A stretch of DNA of 64,000 bases from the NCBI RefSeq assembly GCF_900156545.1, contig NZ_FTNW01000003.1, forward strand, positions 186,001 to 250,000, written 5' to 3'. The notes beneath the pieces were generated by a model that did not search any database, was not told where the DNA came from, and was given only the letters and a program-made list of their open reading frames with translations. The translations under genes and the position numbers were made by a program. Below are positions 40,303 through 48,664 of the stretch, one piece after another. The stretch comes from Aquipseudomonas alcaligenes. GTDB lineage: Bacteria; Pseudomonadota; Gammaproteobacteria; Pseudomonadales; Pseudomonadaceae. Position 1 is the stretch's first letter. Every line of letters begins with the position of its first letter.

Positions 40303-42672
40303 TCAGGCTCCTTGTCCGACTTCTTGGGCGCGTCCCGTGAAACGCTGCAGAACCCGGTAGATGGCGCTGAGGGCGCGATCCACCAACGGGGCGCTGCGTT
40401 CGGGCGCGACGATGCGCGCCAGGCCTTTTTCCATTTCGCCGGCCAGCTGGCGGATCGGCTTGACCGCGACCCGCTGGCCGCTGTGGTCGACGAACATGTA
40501 GTTGTGCGTGGTCGGGCTGAACCAGGACAGCTTGAGCGTGACCGTTTCCTTGTTCTGCACGAACTCGAACCAGGTGCCGAACTCCAGCTGCTGCAGCTCC
40601 TTGATCAGCGCCTGGGTACGCGCCGAGAGGGGTGTGTCGCGCTTGATCGGTTCAGCCAGTGCGGCGTCTTCGCCGAGCATGGCGCCCAGCGGGCTTTCCG
40701 GCAGCTGCGTCTTGATCTGTGCGGCCAGCTGCGGCTGCTGAGCCTGGACCGCGTGCTGGCAGGCGACGATGTCCTGCAACAGGCGGCGGATGCCGTCTTC
40801 GTGGTAGCCGCCGAGCAACTCCAGCCCTTTGCGCAGTTCGTCGAGCAAGGCGACGCGTAGGCCCTGCAGGCGGGTGCGGCCTTCGGCATCCAGCGGCGCG
40901 CCGCTCCAGGCCAGCTGTTCGGCGACTTCGCCGGCGCGGTGCCACTCGGCACTGCGTTCGCCATGGCGCAGCAGGATGAATACCAGCACGTCGGCCCAGG
41001 TCAGTTCCAGGAAGTTGTGGATCACTCCCGGGAGCTGCCGCTCGCTGAGCACCTTCTGGATCACCGCGACGGCCTGCTGGCGGGCGCCGAGCAGACGGTC
41101 GCGGCCCTTGGCTGCCTCCACGGCACGGCGCTCGCGCAGTTCGACCTTGTGCCGCAGGGTGGCGACGAACTCGTTGAACTCTTCCAGCAGGCTGTCGAAC
41201 AGCTGCAGGTCGCCGTTGAAGTCGTGGATCACGCGTTCCACCGCCCAGTGGATCTTCGCCAGCAGGCCGCGCTCGTCACCTTCGCCGCCGTAGAGCACGC
41301 CGGCCTGGGCCATGGCGTTGAGCAGGCGGCGTGCAGGGTGGTGGTGCTGGGTGAACAGTGCCTTGTCCTGTACCGCCACCTTCAGGTAGGGCGTGTGCAG
41401 GTGCGACAGGGCGGTCTTGCAGGCGTGCGGCAGGTTATCGTCGTCGAGAATGAAGTCGAACAGCATGCCGACCAGGTCGATGACGTCTGCCTCCTGATCG
41501 GCCAGCTTCTGCTGGCCTGGCAGGCTGCTGAGTGATTCCAGCTGTTGCTGCAGGCTGACCTTGAGCTCCTCGACCGGCTGCGGTCCTTGCAGGCGCTGGG
41601 CCAGGGTGCTGGCGGACTGCTGCTGCAGGCGTGTCAGTGCCTGCAACAGTTCGCCGGCACTGTAGGTGCTGGTGGCCGTGCGCGGGGCGAAACTGGCGAT
41701 ACTGCGTGTGCCGCCGGGCAGCGGCGCGTCGAGGTCCTGCTGGCGGCGCTCACCGAGCAGCGCGGCCAGGCCGCCGAGCAGCTCGCCGGGATCCTGCGGC
41801 GGCGGCGCGCTGAGGTCTGTTGGCGGGTGGATGGGCCTGTCTCCCGCGCGCGCGCTGCCCTGGACGCTTGCACCGCCCGAGCCGGTCACCGGCGAGGTGG
41901 CTGGTGCGGCCACGGTTCCGCTGTCGCTTGCAGGCGCAGCGGCCTTGGCCGGTGGTGCGGCGGGCGAGGGCGCACGCTGGGCAGTGAACTTGAGGTTGGG
42001 CAGGATGCCTGCGTTGATCAGGCGCTGATTGAGCATCTCGTACAGGGTGTCCAGCCCCTGCATCACGTGGCGATCGAACAGCGTGTAGAGAATCACCTTG
42101 ATGCGCAGCGGCAGCGGATGCGGCGTCAGCGCGTCATGAAACGCCTCGGCCAGGGCCTGCGGACCGAATGGATTGCTGTCTTCACCGAGCTTCTGGCCGT
42201 TGTTGAGCAGCGCCAGGCGTTGTTCCAGGGCGAACAGGGCACGTGCGCTGCGCGCCTTGACCTTGCTGACCATGTTGGTCACCTGCAGGCTTTCCTCGTA
42301 CTCCTCGTTCTGCACCAGGGTCAGGCTGTCGGTGTCCAGGGCGGCCTGGGTGGCCTTGGGCTTGAGCTTGCCTTCGAGGAAGTCGGCAAAGTTCTGCGCG
42401 ACACGCTGATGGTAGCTGCGCTCGATCTGCGGGCGCAGTTTGCGTACGTCGCGCATGGCGTCGAAGAACAGGCTCTGCACCTTGTTGTTCTCGGCTTTTT
42501 CCGCGCAGTCGAACAGGGTGTCGTCGACCTGGGTAAACAGCCCGGAGAGGTGCTCGGCCAAATTGTTCATCACCAGCTTGCGGCAGTCCTGCACCAACTC
42601 GCCGAAGCGCGGCTGGATGGCGCGGCTGGCAAGACCGGGGGCGTGGGGGGGTGGAGCGTCCTGTGAGCTCAT
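40303..42672 (-). CDS. DUF1631 family protein (paralogue A)
   Basis: 789 residues, soluble. The N-terminal part is mostly helical (RFGELVQDCRKLVMNNLAEHLSGLFTQVDDTLFD). A low-complexity Ala/Pro/Gly-rich linker spans ~245-300. A helical core follows, with a C-terminal beta-rich region (FGTWFEFVQNKETVTLKLSW, YMFVDHSGQRVAVK) that resembles a divergent PilZ-like barrel without the Arg and DxSxxG signature. It has the same architecture as the protein encoded at 55508-57847. Coupled to the downstream PilZ gene. Function not established in anything I can cite. Confidence 0.85.
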   Translation of the reverse strand: MSSQDAPPPHAPGLASRAIQPRFGELVQDCRKLVMNNLAEHLSGLFTQVDDTLFDCAEKAENNKVQSLFFDAMRDVRKLRPQIERSYHQRVAQNFADFLEGKLKPKATQAALDTDSLTLVQNEEYEESLQVTNMVSKVKARSARALFALEQRLALLNNGQKLGEDSNPFGPQALAEAFHDALTPHPLPLRIKVILYTLFDRHVMQGLDTLYEMLNQRLINAGILPNLKFTAQRAPSPAAPPAKAAAPASDSGTVAAPATSPVTGSGGASVQGSARAGDRPIHPPTDLSAPPPQDPGELLGGLAALLGERRQQDLDAPLPGGTRSIASFAPRTATSTYSAGELLQALTRLQQQSASTLAQRLQGPQPVEELKVSLQQQLESLSSLPGQQKLADQEADVIDLVGMLFDFILDDDNLPHACKTALSHLHTPYLKVAVQDKALFTQHHHPARRLLNAMAQAGVLYGGEGDERGLLAKIHWAVERVIHDFNGDLQLFDSLLEEFNEFVATLRHKVELRERRAVEAAKGRDRLLGARQQAVAVIQKVLSERQLPGVIHNFLELTWADVLVFILLRHGERSAEWHRAGEVAEQLAWSGAPLDAEGRTRLQGLRVALLDELRKGLELLGGYHEDGIRRLLQDIVACQHAVQAQQPQLAAQIKTQLPESPLGAMLGEDAALAEPIKRDTPLSARTQALIKELQQLEFGTWFEFVQNKETVTLKLSWFSPTTHNYMFVDHSGQRVAVKPIRQLAGEMEKGLARIVAPERSAPLVDRALSAIYRVLQRFTGRAQEVGQGA

Positions 42673-42784
42673 GCAAAGTCCTGGGGGCGGCGGCCGGCCG
42701 CCTTGAGAAACGGTTCAGCTGATAAGCAATATCCTAGCCGTTTATTTGGCACTAAGGTGCGAATCAAATAAGTCGTTGTCAGGC

Positions 42785-42812
42785 TTGACATCGTTTTCCT
42801 GCTACGTAAAAT
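42785..42812 (+). promoter_or_regulatory. Promoter of the tRNA Asn-Pro-Lys operon
   Basis: TTGACA (42785-42790), 16-base spacer, TAAAAT (42807-42812), then a GC-rich discriminator (GGCGCGCC), the arrangement expected of a strong stringently controlled stable-RNA promoter, 63 bases before the first tRNA. Confidence 0.7.
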
Positions 42813-42874
42813 GGCGCGCCTCTGATACGGGAAACGGCGCAAGCCGGTCGTTGAAGAGGTTGGAATAGAGTCGT

Positions 42875-42950
42875 TCCGCGATAGCTCAGTCGGTAGAGCA
42901 AATGACTGTTAATCATTGGGTCCCTGGTTCGAGTCCAGGTCGCGGAGCCA
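42875..42950 (+). tRNA. tRNA-Asn (GTT)
   Basis: 76 bases with encoded CCA. Acceptor TCCGCGA/TCGCGGA, anticodon loop CTGTTAA, T-loop GGTTCGAGTCC. Confidence 0.97.
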
Positions 42951-42959
42951 AATTCCAAT

Positions 42960-43036
42960 CGGGGTATAGCGCAGTCCGGTAGCGCGCTTGCTTTGGGAGC
43001 AAGATGTCGGGAGTTCGAATCCCCCTACCCCGACCA
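42960..43036 (+). tRNA. tRNA-Pro (TGG)
   Basis: 77 bases with encoded CCA. Acceptor CGGGGTA/TACCCCG, anticodon loop TTTGGGA (anticodon TGG), T-arm GAGTTCGAATC. Nine bases after tRNA-Asn. Confidence 0.97.
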
Positions 43037-43041
43037 TTTTT

Positions 43042-43117
43042 GGGTCGTTAGCTCAGTCGGTAGAGCAGTTGGCTTTTAACCAATTGGTCGTAGGTTCGAA
43101 TCCTACACGACCCACCA
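43042..43117 (+). tRNA. tRNA-Lys (TTT)
   Basis: 76 bases with encoded CCA. Acceptor GGGTCGT/ACGACCC, anticodon loop CTTTTAA, T-arm AGGTTCGAATCCT. Five bases after tRNA-Pro; last of the operon. Confidence 0.97.
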
Positions 43118-43126
43118 TTATTAAAA

Positions 43127-43157
43127 CGAAAAGCCCGCCTAGTGCGGGCTTTTTGTT
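43127..43157 (+). terminator. Terminator of the tRNA operon
   Basis: AAAAGCCCGC-CTAGT-GCGGGCTTTTT, ten bases after tRNA-Lys. Confidence 0.88.
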
Positions 43158-43215
43158 GTCTGCCGTTCATGACGGCAACCCTTCGGGCGGGGGCGGCGAA
43201 CCGCCCCGCCCCTCT

Positions 43216-44511
43216 TCAGTGCAGCTTCAGACGTGGCTCGGTGCTGCGGCCCAGGCGGTCGGCGAGCATCAGCAGGGCGGTGCGCGGCAGGCCGTACAGC
43301 GCCATCTGGTGCATGCGGTACAGCGAGATGTAGAACATCCGCGCCAGCCAGCCCTCCAGCTTCACGCTGCCCATCAGGTTGCCCATCAGATTGCCCACGG
43401 CCGAGAAGCGCGACAGCGAGATCAGCGAGCCATAGTCGCGGTAGCGGAATTCCGGCAGTGCCTGGCCATCCAGTCTCAGCTTGAGTGCCTTGGCCAGCAG
43501 CGAGGCCTGCTGGTGCGCCGCCTGGGCGCGCGGTGGGACGTTGCGCTCGCCGTCATCCATTGGGCAGGCCGCGCAGTCGCCAAAGGCGAAGATGTTGTCA
43601 TCCTGCGTGGTCTGCAGGGTCGGGCGGACCAGCAACTGGTTGATCCGGTTGCTTTCCAGGCCGTCCAGTTGCCCCAGGAAGGCCGGTGCGCGGATACCGG
43701 CGGCCCAGACCTTGAGGCTGGCCGGCACTTCCATGCCCTGGGCGGTGAGCAGCGCATCTGCGGTCACTTGGCTGACGGCTGTGCCGGTCAGTACCGTGAC
43801 GCCGAGCTTCTCGAGGGTTTTGTGTACCGGGCCACTGATGCGTTGGGGCAGCGCCGGCAGCACGCGCGGGCCGGCCTCGATCAGGGTGATGCGCATGTTC
43901 TGCGGCTGAATGCGGTCCAGGCCATAGGCGGCCAGTTCATGCGCCGCGTGGTGCAGTTCCGCCGCCAGCTCCACCCCGGTGGCGCCGGCGCCGACGATTG
44001 CCACACTGACGCGGCCATCGTCGCGCTTGCCGGCATGGGCGCGCAGGTAGTGGCTGAGCAGTTGGCGATGGAAACGCTCGGCCTGCTCGCGGGTGTCGAG
44101 GAAGATGCAGTGCTCGGCCGCGCCAGCCGTGCCGAAGTCGTTGGTGGTGCTGCCGACGGCGATCACTAGGCTGTCGTAGGCCAGTTCGCGCTCTGGCAGC
44201 AGCTCGCCGCCGTCCTCGTCGAGGGTGGCTGCCAGCTTGATGACCTGGCGCGCGCGGTCGAGGCCGCTCATGCGCCCGAGCTGGAACTCGAAGTGGTTCC
44301 ACTTAGCCTGGGCTACGTAGTTCAGCTCGTCTTCGGAGGAGTTCAGCGAGCCGGCGGCAACTTCATGCAGCAGCGGCTTCCAGATATGGGTGAGGGTGGC
44401 ATCGACCAGCACGATGCTGGCCTGTTTGCGCTTGCCCAGGGTTCTACCCAGGCGGGTAGCAAGCTCCAGGCCGCCGGCGCCGCCGCCGACGATCACGATG
44501 CGATGGGTCAT
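43216..44511 (-). CDS. ndh: Type II NADH dehydrogenase
   Basis: 431 residues. FAD-binding Rossmann motif at the start (IVIVGGGAGGLELATRLG), a second NAD(P)-binding motif (VAIVGAGATGVELAAEL), the Ndh-type FGDCAAC segment, and an amphipathic C-terminus expected to dock on the membrane. A non-proton-pumping NADH:quinone oxidoreductase feeding the ubiquinone pool. Monocistronic, convergent with the tRNA operon. Confidence 0.94.
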   Translation of the reverse strand: MTHRIVIVGGGAGGLELATRLGRTLGKRKQASIVLVDATLTHIWKPLLHEVAAGSLNSSEDELNYVAQAKWNHFEFQLGRMSGLDRARQVIKLAATLDEDGGELLPERELAYDSLVIAVGSTTNDFGTAGAAEHCIFLDTREQAERFHRQLLSHYLRAHAGKRDDGRVSVAIVGAGATGVELAAELHHAAHELAAYGLDRIQPQNMRITLIEAGPRVLPALPQRISGPVHKTLEKLGVTVLTGTAVSQVTADALLTAQGMEVPASLKVWAAGIRAPAFLGQLDGLESNRINQLLVRPTLQTTQDDNIFAFGDCAACPMDDGERNVPPRAQAAHQQASLLAKALKLRLDGQALPEFRYRDYGSLISLSRFSAVGNLMGNLMGSVKLEGWLARMFYISLYRMHQMALYGLPRTALLMLADRLGRSTEPRLKLH

Positions 44512-44571
44512 GGGGATTTCTCACAAGGCTTAAGGAAAGCGGTAGGCCCGGCTGGGCGAGCGCGAGGCAGC

Positions 44572-44745
44572 TCATAGCACCAGTCCGGCGAGCAGGCGGG
44601 AAAGCAGGCCGAGGCCGATCGTCACGGCGATCACCAGCAACAAGAGCAGCCAGGGGCGGAATGGCTTGCGTTGCACCTGGTGCTGCGGAGCGCTGAGGTA
44701 CTGCTCGACGCGCTGCTGGTCTTCCGGGCTGAGGCGACTGGACAT
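44572..44745 (-). CDS. DUF3094 small membrane protein
   Basis: 57 residues from the ATG at 44745, which has GAGAGGA upstream. A soluble N-terminal half (LSPEDQQRVEQYLSAP) and one C-terminal membrane helix (WLLLLLVIAVTIGLGLLSRLL). It matches the conserved DUF3094 family in gamma-proteobacteria; function unknown. It lies between ndh and the MOSC gene. Confidence 0.82.
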   Translation of the reverse strand: MSSRLSPEDQQRVEQYLSAPQHQVQRKPFRPWLLLLLVIAVTIGLGLLSRLLAGLVL

Positions 44746-44786
44746 GGCGATCCTCTCGAAGAATGCCGTCATTCTAGACGCGCCGG

Positions 44787-45269
44787 TCACGCCGGCTCAA
44801 CGCGCACTTCATCGTCCAGGCGAATGATGCCGCCCTCGATCACCCGGGCGGTGATGCCGCCATGCCCGCGCATGGCCTGGAAGATGCCGGGGCCGAGGCG
44901 CTGTTCCAGGCGCGCGCAGGGTTGGCACCAGCCGGTGGTTTCCAGCAGCGCGCGGCCGATGCGGAAGCGCCGGCCCTTGAGGCTGAACAGGTTGATGCCG
45001 CTGACTGCAATATTGCGCCGCAGGTCGGACGGCGTGATCTCGCGGCCGAGCAGGGCGCTGACCACGGCCAGGTGTTCCCACTGGATCAGGGTCACCTGGC
45101 GCGCATTGCGCGGGCCTGGGCGGGCATGGTCGCCGGTCAGTCCGGCTTCGCGGCGCGCCTCCACGGCCTCGGGTTCGAGCATGGCCTCGCGCGATTGCGG
45201 TCGTACGCCTAGCCAGCGCACGCGGCCGCGCTGTGGCACCTCGGCGAGCAGTTCCGGCAGTGTGTTCAC
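44787..45269 (-). CDS. MOSC-domain protein
   Basis: 160 residues from the GTG at 45269, which overlaps the stop of the upstream DUF1780 gene (GTGA). MOSC features: GDHARPGPRNARQVTLIQ, DLRRNIAVSGINL, ETTGWCQPCARLE with the conserved Cys, and GGITARVIEGG. MOSC domains deliver sulfur to molybdenum cofactor or reduce N-hydroxylated compounds; the substrate here is unknown. Confidence 0.88.
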   Translation of the reverse strand: MNTLPELLAEVPQRGRVRWLGVRPQSREAMLEPEAVEARREAGLTGDHARPGPRNARQVTLIQWEHLAVVSALLGREITPSDLRRNIAVSGINLFSLKGRRFRIGRALLETTGWCQPCARLEQRLGPGIFQAMRGHGGITARVIEGGIIRLDDEVRVEPA

Positions 45270-45892
45270 AAGGCGATACCAACATCGAACAGCACGGTGC
45301 GCCCAAGACTGTGGCGCAGGAAATCCGGGGCATCGCGGTGGGCGAACAGTACCCGGGCGTAGTTGGGGCCGACCAGCGACAGCGAGCGCCAGCCCTGGCG
45401 CAGGTATTCGCCGGGCGGTGGGAAATGGCTGTTGAGGTCGAGCACATCGCGCTTGAGGCTGACATAGGCGAGCAGGTCCAGCTCGCCCAGGTCGAGCCCG
45501 CGTTCGCGATAGTTGTGCGCCTTCTTGCGCAGGGTAGGGCTCAGGCGCGCCTGCAGCTCGACGGCCGGAATACGCCGGGGGCGCGATTCGCGGCGCAGCA
45601 ACTGGCTCAGCGACAGGGCGCTGCGCCGGCGCTCGAGTTCTTCCTTCCATTCGTCATTGAGGCGACGCCCCTTGTCGAGCACGAAGAACACTTCGAAGCT
45701 GGCGTCGCGGAACATTACGTCCGGGGGCTCCTGGCCGGTGCTGAATTCGTCCTGTCGATGGCGCACGTTGAGGGCCGTCAGCAGGCGCTGGCAGACCCAG
45801 CGCTCGCGCTCCCACTTGCGGGCGTTGGAGAGGAAGTCGTTGGCTTCTTCGGCCTGGCGTGTGAGCAGGCGCAGGTAGTCGGAGTCGTCCAT
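45266..45892 (-). CDS. DUF1780 family protein
   Basis: 208 residues, highly charged, soluble. The sequence (NDFLSNARKWERERWVCQRLL, EEPPDV-like region, FEVFFVLDKGRRLNDEWKEEL) matches DUF1780, a family described structurally as endonuclease-like. I see no clear PD-(D/E)xK motif, so nuclease activity is unproven. Coupled by overlap to the MOSC gene; divergent from the GNAT gene. Confidence 0.78.
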   Translation of the reverse strand: MDDSDYLRLLTRQAEEANDFLSNARKWERERWVCQRLLTALNVRHRQDEFSTGQEPPDVMFRDASFEVFFVLDKGRRLNDEWKEELERRRSALSLSQLLRRESRPRRIPAVELQARLSPTLRKKAHNYRERGLDLGELDLLAYVSLKRDVLDLNSHFPPPGEYLRQGWRSLSLVGPNYARVLFAHRDAPDFLRHSLGRTVLFDVGIAL

Positions 45893-45963
45893 GGCCGCAG
45901 CATAGCGTAAAGCCGGCCGAGCCGGCTGCGGTGTAAGATGAGTCGGCCATTGCGAGGTTTTTC

Positions 45964-46380
45964 ATGTTCATGCGCGCCGCGACTCCTGCCGATCACGCTG
46001 CTCTGTTTGCCCTCTGGCGCAGCACGCCGGGGATTCAGCTGCGCACCGAAGATGAGTACGGGCCCTTCTGTCGCTATCTCGAGCGCAATCCCGGATTGAG
46101 CCTGCTGGTGGAGGCCGAGGGCAGGCCTGTTGCCTCCCTGTTGGCGGGGCACGATGGGCGACGCGGCTATCTGCACCATCTGGTCGTGGCGCCGGCCTGG
46201 CGCGGGCGCGGGTTGGCCCGTGCGCTACTGGCCGAGGTGCTGGCGCGCCTGGCGGAGCAGGGCGTGCACAAGTCCCATGTGTTCGTGCTGGGCGCGGCGC
46301 CCGAGGCCCTGGCATTCTGGCGTGCGCGCAGCGAGTGGCTGGCGCGTGACGATATCGAAGTCTTTTCCACGAGGAGTTGA
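45964..46380 (+). CDS. GNAT family N-acetyltransferase
   Basis: 138 residues: GNAT fold with the acetyl-CoA pyrophosphate-binding loop in [17 protein letters not shown]. Substrate unknown. The first ATG (45964) has GAGG six bases upstream; a second ATG at 45970 is possible. Three bases separate it from the next gene, so a small operon is likely. Confidence 0.87.
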   Translation: MFMRAATPADHAALFALWRSTPGIQLRTEDEYGPFCRYLERNPGLSLLVEAEGRPVASLLAGHDGRRGYLHHLVVAPAWRGRGLARALLAEVLARLAEQGVHKSHVFVLGAAPEALAFWRARSEWLARDDIEVFSTRS

Positions 46381-46383
46381 GCG

Positions 46384-46860
46384 ATGAGGTTGCTGCGCTG
46401 GTGTTGTTTCCCGTTGCTGGTCACCTGGATGGGCGTTGCCCTGGCGCAGGGCGAGGCAACACGCCTGGCACCCTGGACACTGCTCGATCAGTTCGACCGC
46501 CCCTACACCCTGGAGTCGGACCTGCGCGTGCTGCTGGTCGCGCGCGGCATGGACGCCTCCGGGCTGCTGGACGAGGCGCTGGCCGAGCTCGGCGGCGATT
46601 ACCTAGAACGCCATTCGGTGGTGTTCCTCGCCGACATCAGCGGTATGCCAGCACCGATTGCCAGTCTTTTCGCCGTGCCGGCCATGCGTGACTACGGCTA
46701 TCGCGTCATGCTCGACCGCAGTGGGCGGGTGGCCAGTCGCTATCCGGGCGAGAAGGCCGAACTGCTCTGGCTGGACCTGGATAACGGCGAGCTGCGTGGC
46801 CAGCGCCAGTTCACCGATGCCGGCGCGTTGCGCCAGGCCTTGCAGGCGCTGGGGCAGTGA
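46384..46860 (+). CDS. Exported thioredoxin-like (YtfJ-type) protein
   Basis: 158 residues with a signal peptide (~1-22, ending VALAQG). The mature part (TLLDQFDRPYTLESDLRVLLVARGM, VMLDRSGRVASRYPG) resembles the thioredoxin-like YtfJ fold, but there is no CxxC, so it is not a standard oxidoreductase. Similar proteins carry a misleading FAD/FMN dehydrogenase label in databases; I see no flavin-binding motif. It overlaps the next gene (GTGA). Confidence 0.7.
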   Translation: MRLLRWCCFPLLVTWMGVALAQGEATRLAPWTLLDQFDRPYTLESDLRVLLVARGMDASGLLDEALAELGGDYLERHSVVFLADISGMPAPIASLFAVPAMRDYGYRVMLDRSGRVASRYPGEKAELLWLDLDNGELRGQRQFTDAGALRQALQALGQ

Positions 46861-47552
46861 TCGCCAGCGAATTGCTGTTGCCGGCCAGCCAGTGGCTGGG
46901 CTGGCTGCTGTACGCGGCTGTCCTGGGCTGGGCGCTGTGGCGTTCGCCCTGGCTCGAGCTGTTCAGCGATCAGCGCCGCCAGCATCTGCTGTTCGGTACC
47001 GTGCTGGCGTTGTTTCTGCTCTGGCTGGTGCGGCGCGACTTCGCCTCGGGTTTGTCGTTTCATTTCATCGGCATGACGGCCGTGACCCTGCTGCTCGACT
47101 GGCCCCTGGCAGTGCTCGGTGGCTTTGCCGCTCAGCTCGGCCTGCTTGCCCTGGGGCGCCTGGATCTGTTCGCGCTGGGGGTCAACGGCATGCTGCTGGT
47201 GGCCGTGCCGGTTGCCATCACCGAGTTCTGCGCGCTGCAGGTGGAGCGGCGGCAACCGCGCAACCTGTTCGTCTACATCTTCTGCTGCGGTTTCTTCCCG
47301 GCCGCGCTGGCTGCATTGGCCTGCCTGCTCGGCGGCCTGGCACTGCTCTGGCATGACGGTCTGTATGCCATGCCCCCGTGGCTGGACGACTTCGTCGGCT
47401 ACCTGTGGCTGGTGATGTTTCCCGAGGCGTTCATCAACGGCATGTTGGTCACCGGCCTGGTGGTGTTCTATCCGGACTGGCTGGAAACCTTCAATCGCAC
47501 GCGCTACCTGTCCGCACCCTGGAAGGACGGCGGTCCGGATGGCCCGTCATAA
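46857..47552 (+). CDS. CbiM-like integral membrane protein (orphan ECF permease family)
   Basis: 231 residues with about six or seven membrane helices. Similar to the CbiM/NikM S-component family (FHFIGMTAVTLLLDWPLAVLGG, NGMLLVAVPVAITEF, FPEAFINGMLVTGLVVF). It lacks the N-terminal Met-His metal-binding start of true CbiM, and no ECF ATPase or T-component is nearby, so cobalt or nickel transport is doubtful. GTG start at 46857 overlapping the preceding stop. Confidence 0.78.
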   Translation: MIASELLLPASQWLGWLLYAAVLGWALWRSPWLELFSDQRRQHLLFGTVLALFLLWLVRRDFASGLSFHFIGMTAVTLLLDWPLAVLGGFAAQLGLLALGRLDLFALGVNGMLLVAVPVAITEFCALQVERRQPRNLFVYIFCCGFFPAALAALACLLGGLALLWHDGLYAMPPWLDDFVGYLWLVMFPEAFINGMLVTGLVVFYPDWLETFNRTRYLSAPWKDGGPDGPS

Positions 47553-47642
47553 GCGGGATTTATCCCGGCGCCGGGCCTGACCTGGATCAAGATTCGCCAG
47601 CGCCACGCCCTCATGCTGGAGAAAATTGCAGAGGGCAGGGCC

Positions 47643-47858
47643 ATGGGTGTGCATCAATGGGCGCGGCAGGAGCTGGAAGGCAGTCTTGAGCGGGCGCGGG
47701 CGCAGGGTTTCGATCCGGTGATGACGTTGCGTGCACTGCTCAGCGAGGCGGTGGAGTTGAATCGCCTGGAGCGGGAAGTGGCCGATCTGGCGCAGGAGCT
47801 GCAGTTTCTCGCCGACAATCTCGACCCGCAGCGCGACTACGCCTTCATGCGGCCCTGA
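47643..47858 (+). CDS. Conserved small hypothetical protein
   Basis: 71 residues, helical, charged (HQWARQELEGSLERARAQGFD, LNRLEREVADLAQELQFL coiled-coil-like). I chose the ATG at 47643 because GAGGGCAGGG lies just upstream; an in-frame ATG at 47613 would add ten residues. No domain is recognised. Convergent with yacG, with a 3-base gap. Confidence 0.65.
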   Translation: MGVHQWARQELEGSLERARAQGFDPVMTLRALLSEAVELNRLEREVADLAQELQFLADNLDPQRDYAFMRP

Positions 47859-47861
47859 TCC

Positions 47862-48056
47862 TCAGTGCTCGCGCGGCGGCAGATCCCCGGAGAAGGGCGA
47901 GTCCTCCAGCGTGTCGCCGGGAATCGCATGTGCCTCGGAGGCCCAGGCGCCCAGGTCGATCAGTTTGCAGCGCTCGCTGCAGAAGGGGCGGCTGAGGCTT
48001 TGCGGGCCCCACTCGACCGGCGCGCCGCAGGTCGGGCATTCAACAGTGGCGCTCAT
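47862..48056 (-). CDS. yacG: DNA gyrase inhibitor YacG
   Basis: 64 residues: zinc-binding CPTCG and CSERCK pairs and the [10 protein letters not shown] motif define YacG, which binds GyrB and inhibits gyrase. The pilD-coaE-yacG order is typical of Pseudomonas and other gamma-proteobacteria. It overlaps the coaE end (ATGA). Confidence 0.93.
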   Translation of the reverse strand: MSATVECPTCGAPVEWGPQSLSRPFCSERCKLIDLGAWASEAHAIPGDTLEDSPFSGDLPPREH

Positions 48057-48664
48057 GCTTGGCCTCCGCGCAGGGTCAGGTAGAACTGGTGCAGACGCTC
48101 GACCTCGCCTTTCAGCCAGGTTAGGTCCTTGTCGTTGGTCAGTACGTCGTGGGCATGGCGCAGGCGCTCTTCGCGGCTGGTCTGCGCCTTGAGAATGGCG
48201 CGGATCTGTTCCTCGGAGCTGTTGTCGCGGGCCATGCTGCGTTGCAGTTGCAGCTGCTCCGGGGCATCGACCACCAGCACCCGCTGGGTGATGCGGTGCT
48301 GGCCGGACTCCACCAGCAGCGGCGATACCAGAATGGCGTAGGGCGATTCGGCGCGAGCCAGGTACTGGGCGATTTCCTGAAAGATCAGCGGGTGCAGCAG
48401 GCCCTCCAGCCAGCGGCGCTGCACTTCATCCTGGAAAACCAGTTGGCGCAGCGCTGTCCGATCCAGGCTGCCGTCGGCCTGCAATACCTGCGGGCCAAAG
48501 CGTTCAGCAATCTTCGCCAGGGCCGGACGTCCCGGCTCCACTACCCAGCGAGCCGCATGATCGGCATCCACCAGGTGAATGCCGAGGTCGATAAAGTGCT
48601 GTGCCACGGCGCTCTTGCCGCTGCCAATGCCTCCGGTGAGGCCGAGAATCCAGGGTTTGCTCAT
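48053..48664 (-). CDS. coaE: Dephospho-CoA kinase
   Basis: 203 residues: P-loop [13 protein letters not shown] at the N-terminus, [13 protein letters not shown], and the CoaE-type lid region. Last step of coenzyme A synthesis. It overlaps pilD by four bases (ATGA). Confidence 0.95.
   Translation of the reverse strand: MSKPWILGLTGGIGSGKSAVAQHFIDLGIHLVDADHAARWVVEPGRPALAKIAERFGPQVLQADGSLDRTALRQLVFQDEVQRRWLEGLLHPLIFQEIAQYLARAESPYAILVSPLLVESGQHRITQRVLVVDAPEQLQLQRSMARDNSSEEQIRAILKAQTSREERLRHAHDVLTNDKDLTWLKGEVERLHQFYLTLRGGQA

Noticed and set aside
40303..42672. DUF1631 protein as a cyclic-di-GMP binder through its own C-terminal barrel
   Set aside because: Neither RxxxR nor (D/N)xSxxG is present there; only the adjacent PilZ protein has them.
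42875..43117. tRNA cluster as an integration site for a genomic island
   Set aside because: No integrase, no duplicated tRNA 3' end and conserved genes on both sides.
47613..47642. Upstream ATG for the small gene before yacG
   Set aside because: The GAGGGCAGGG ribosome-binding-site-like stretch lies inside this extension and fits the ATG at 47643 better.
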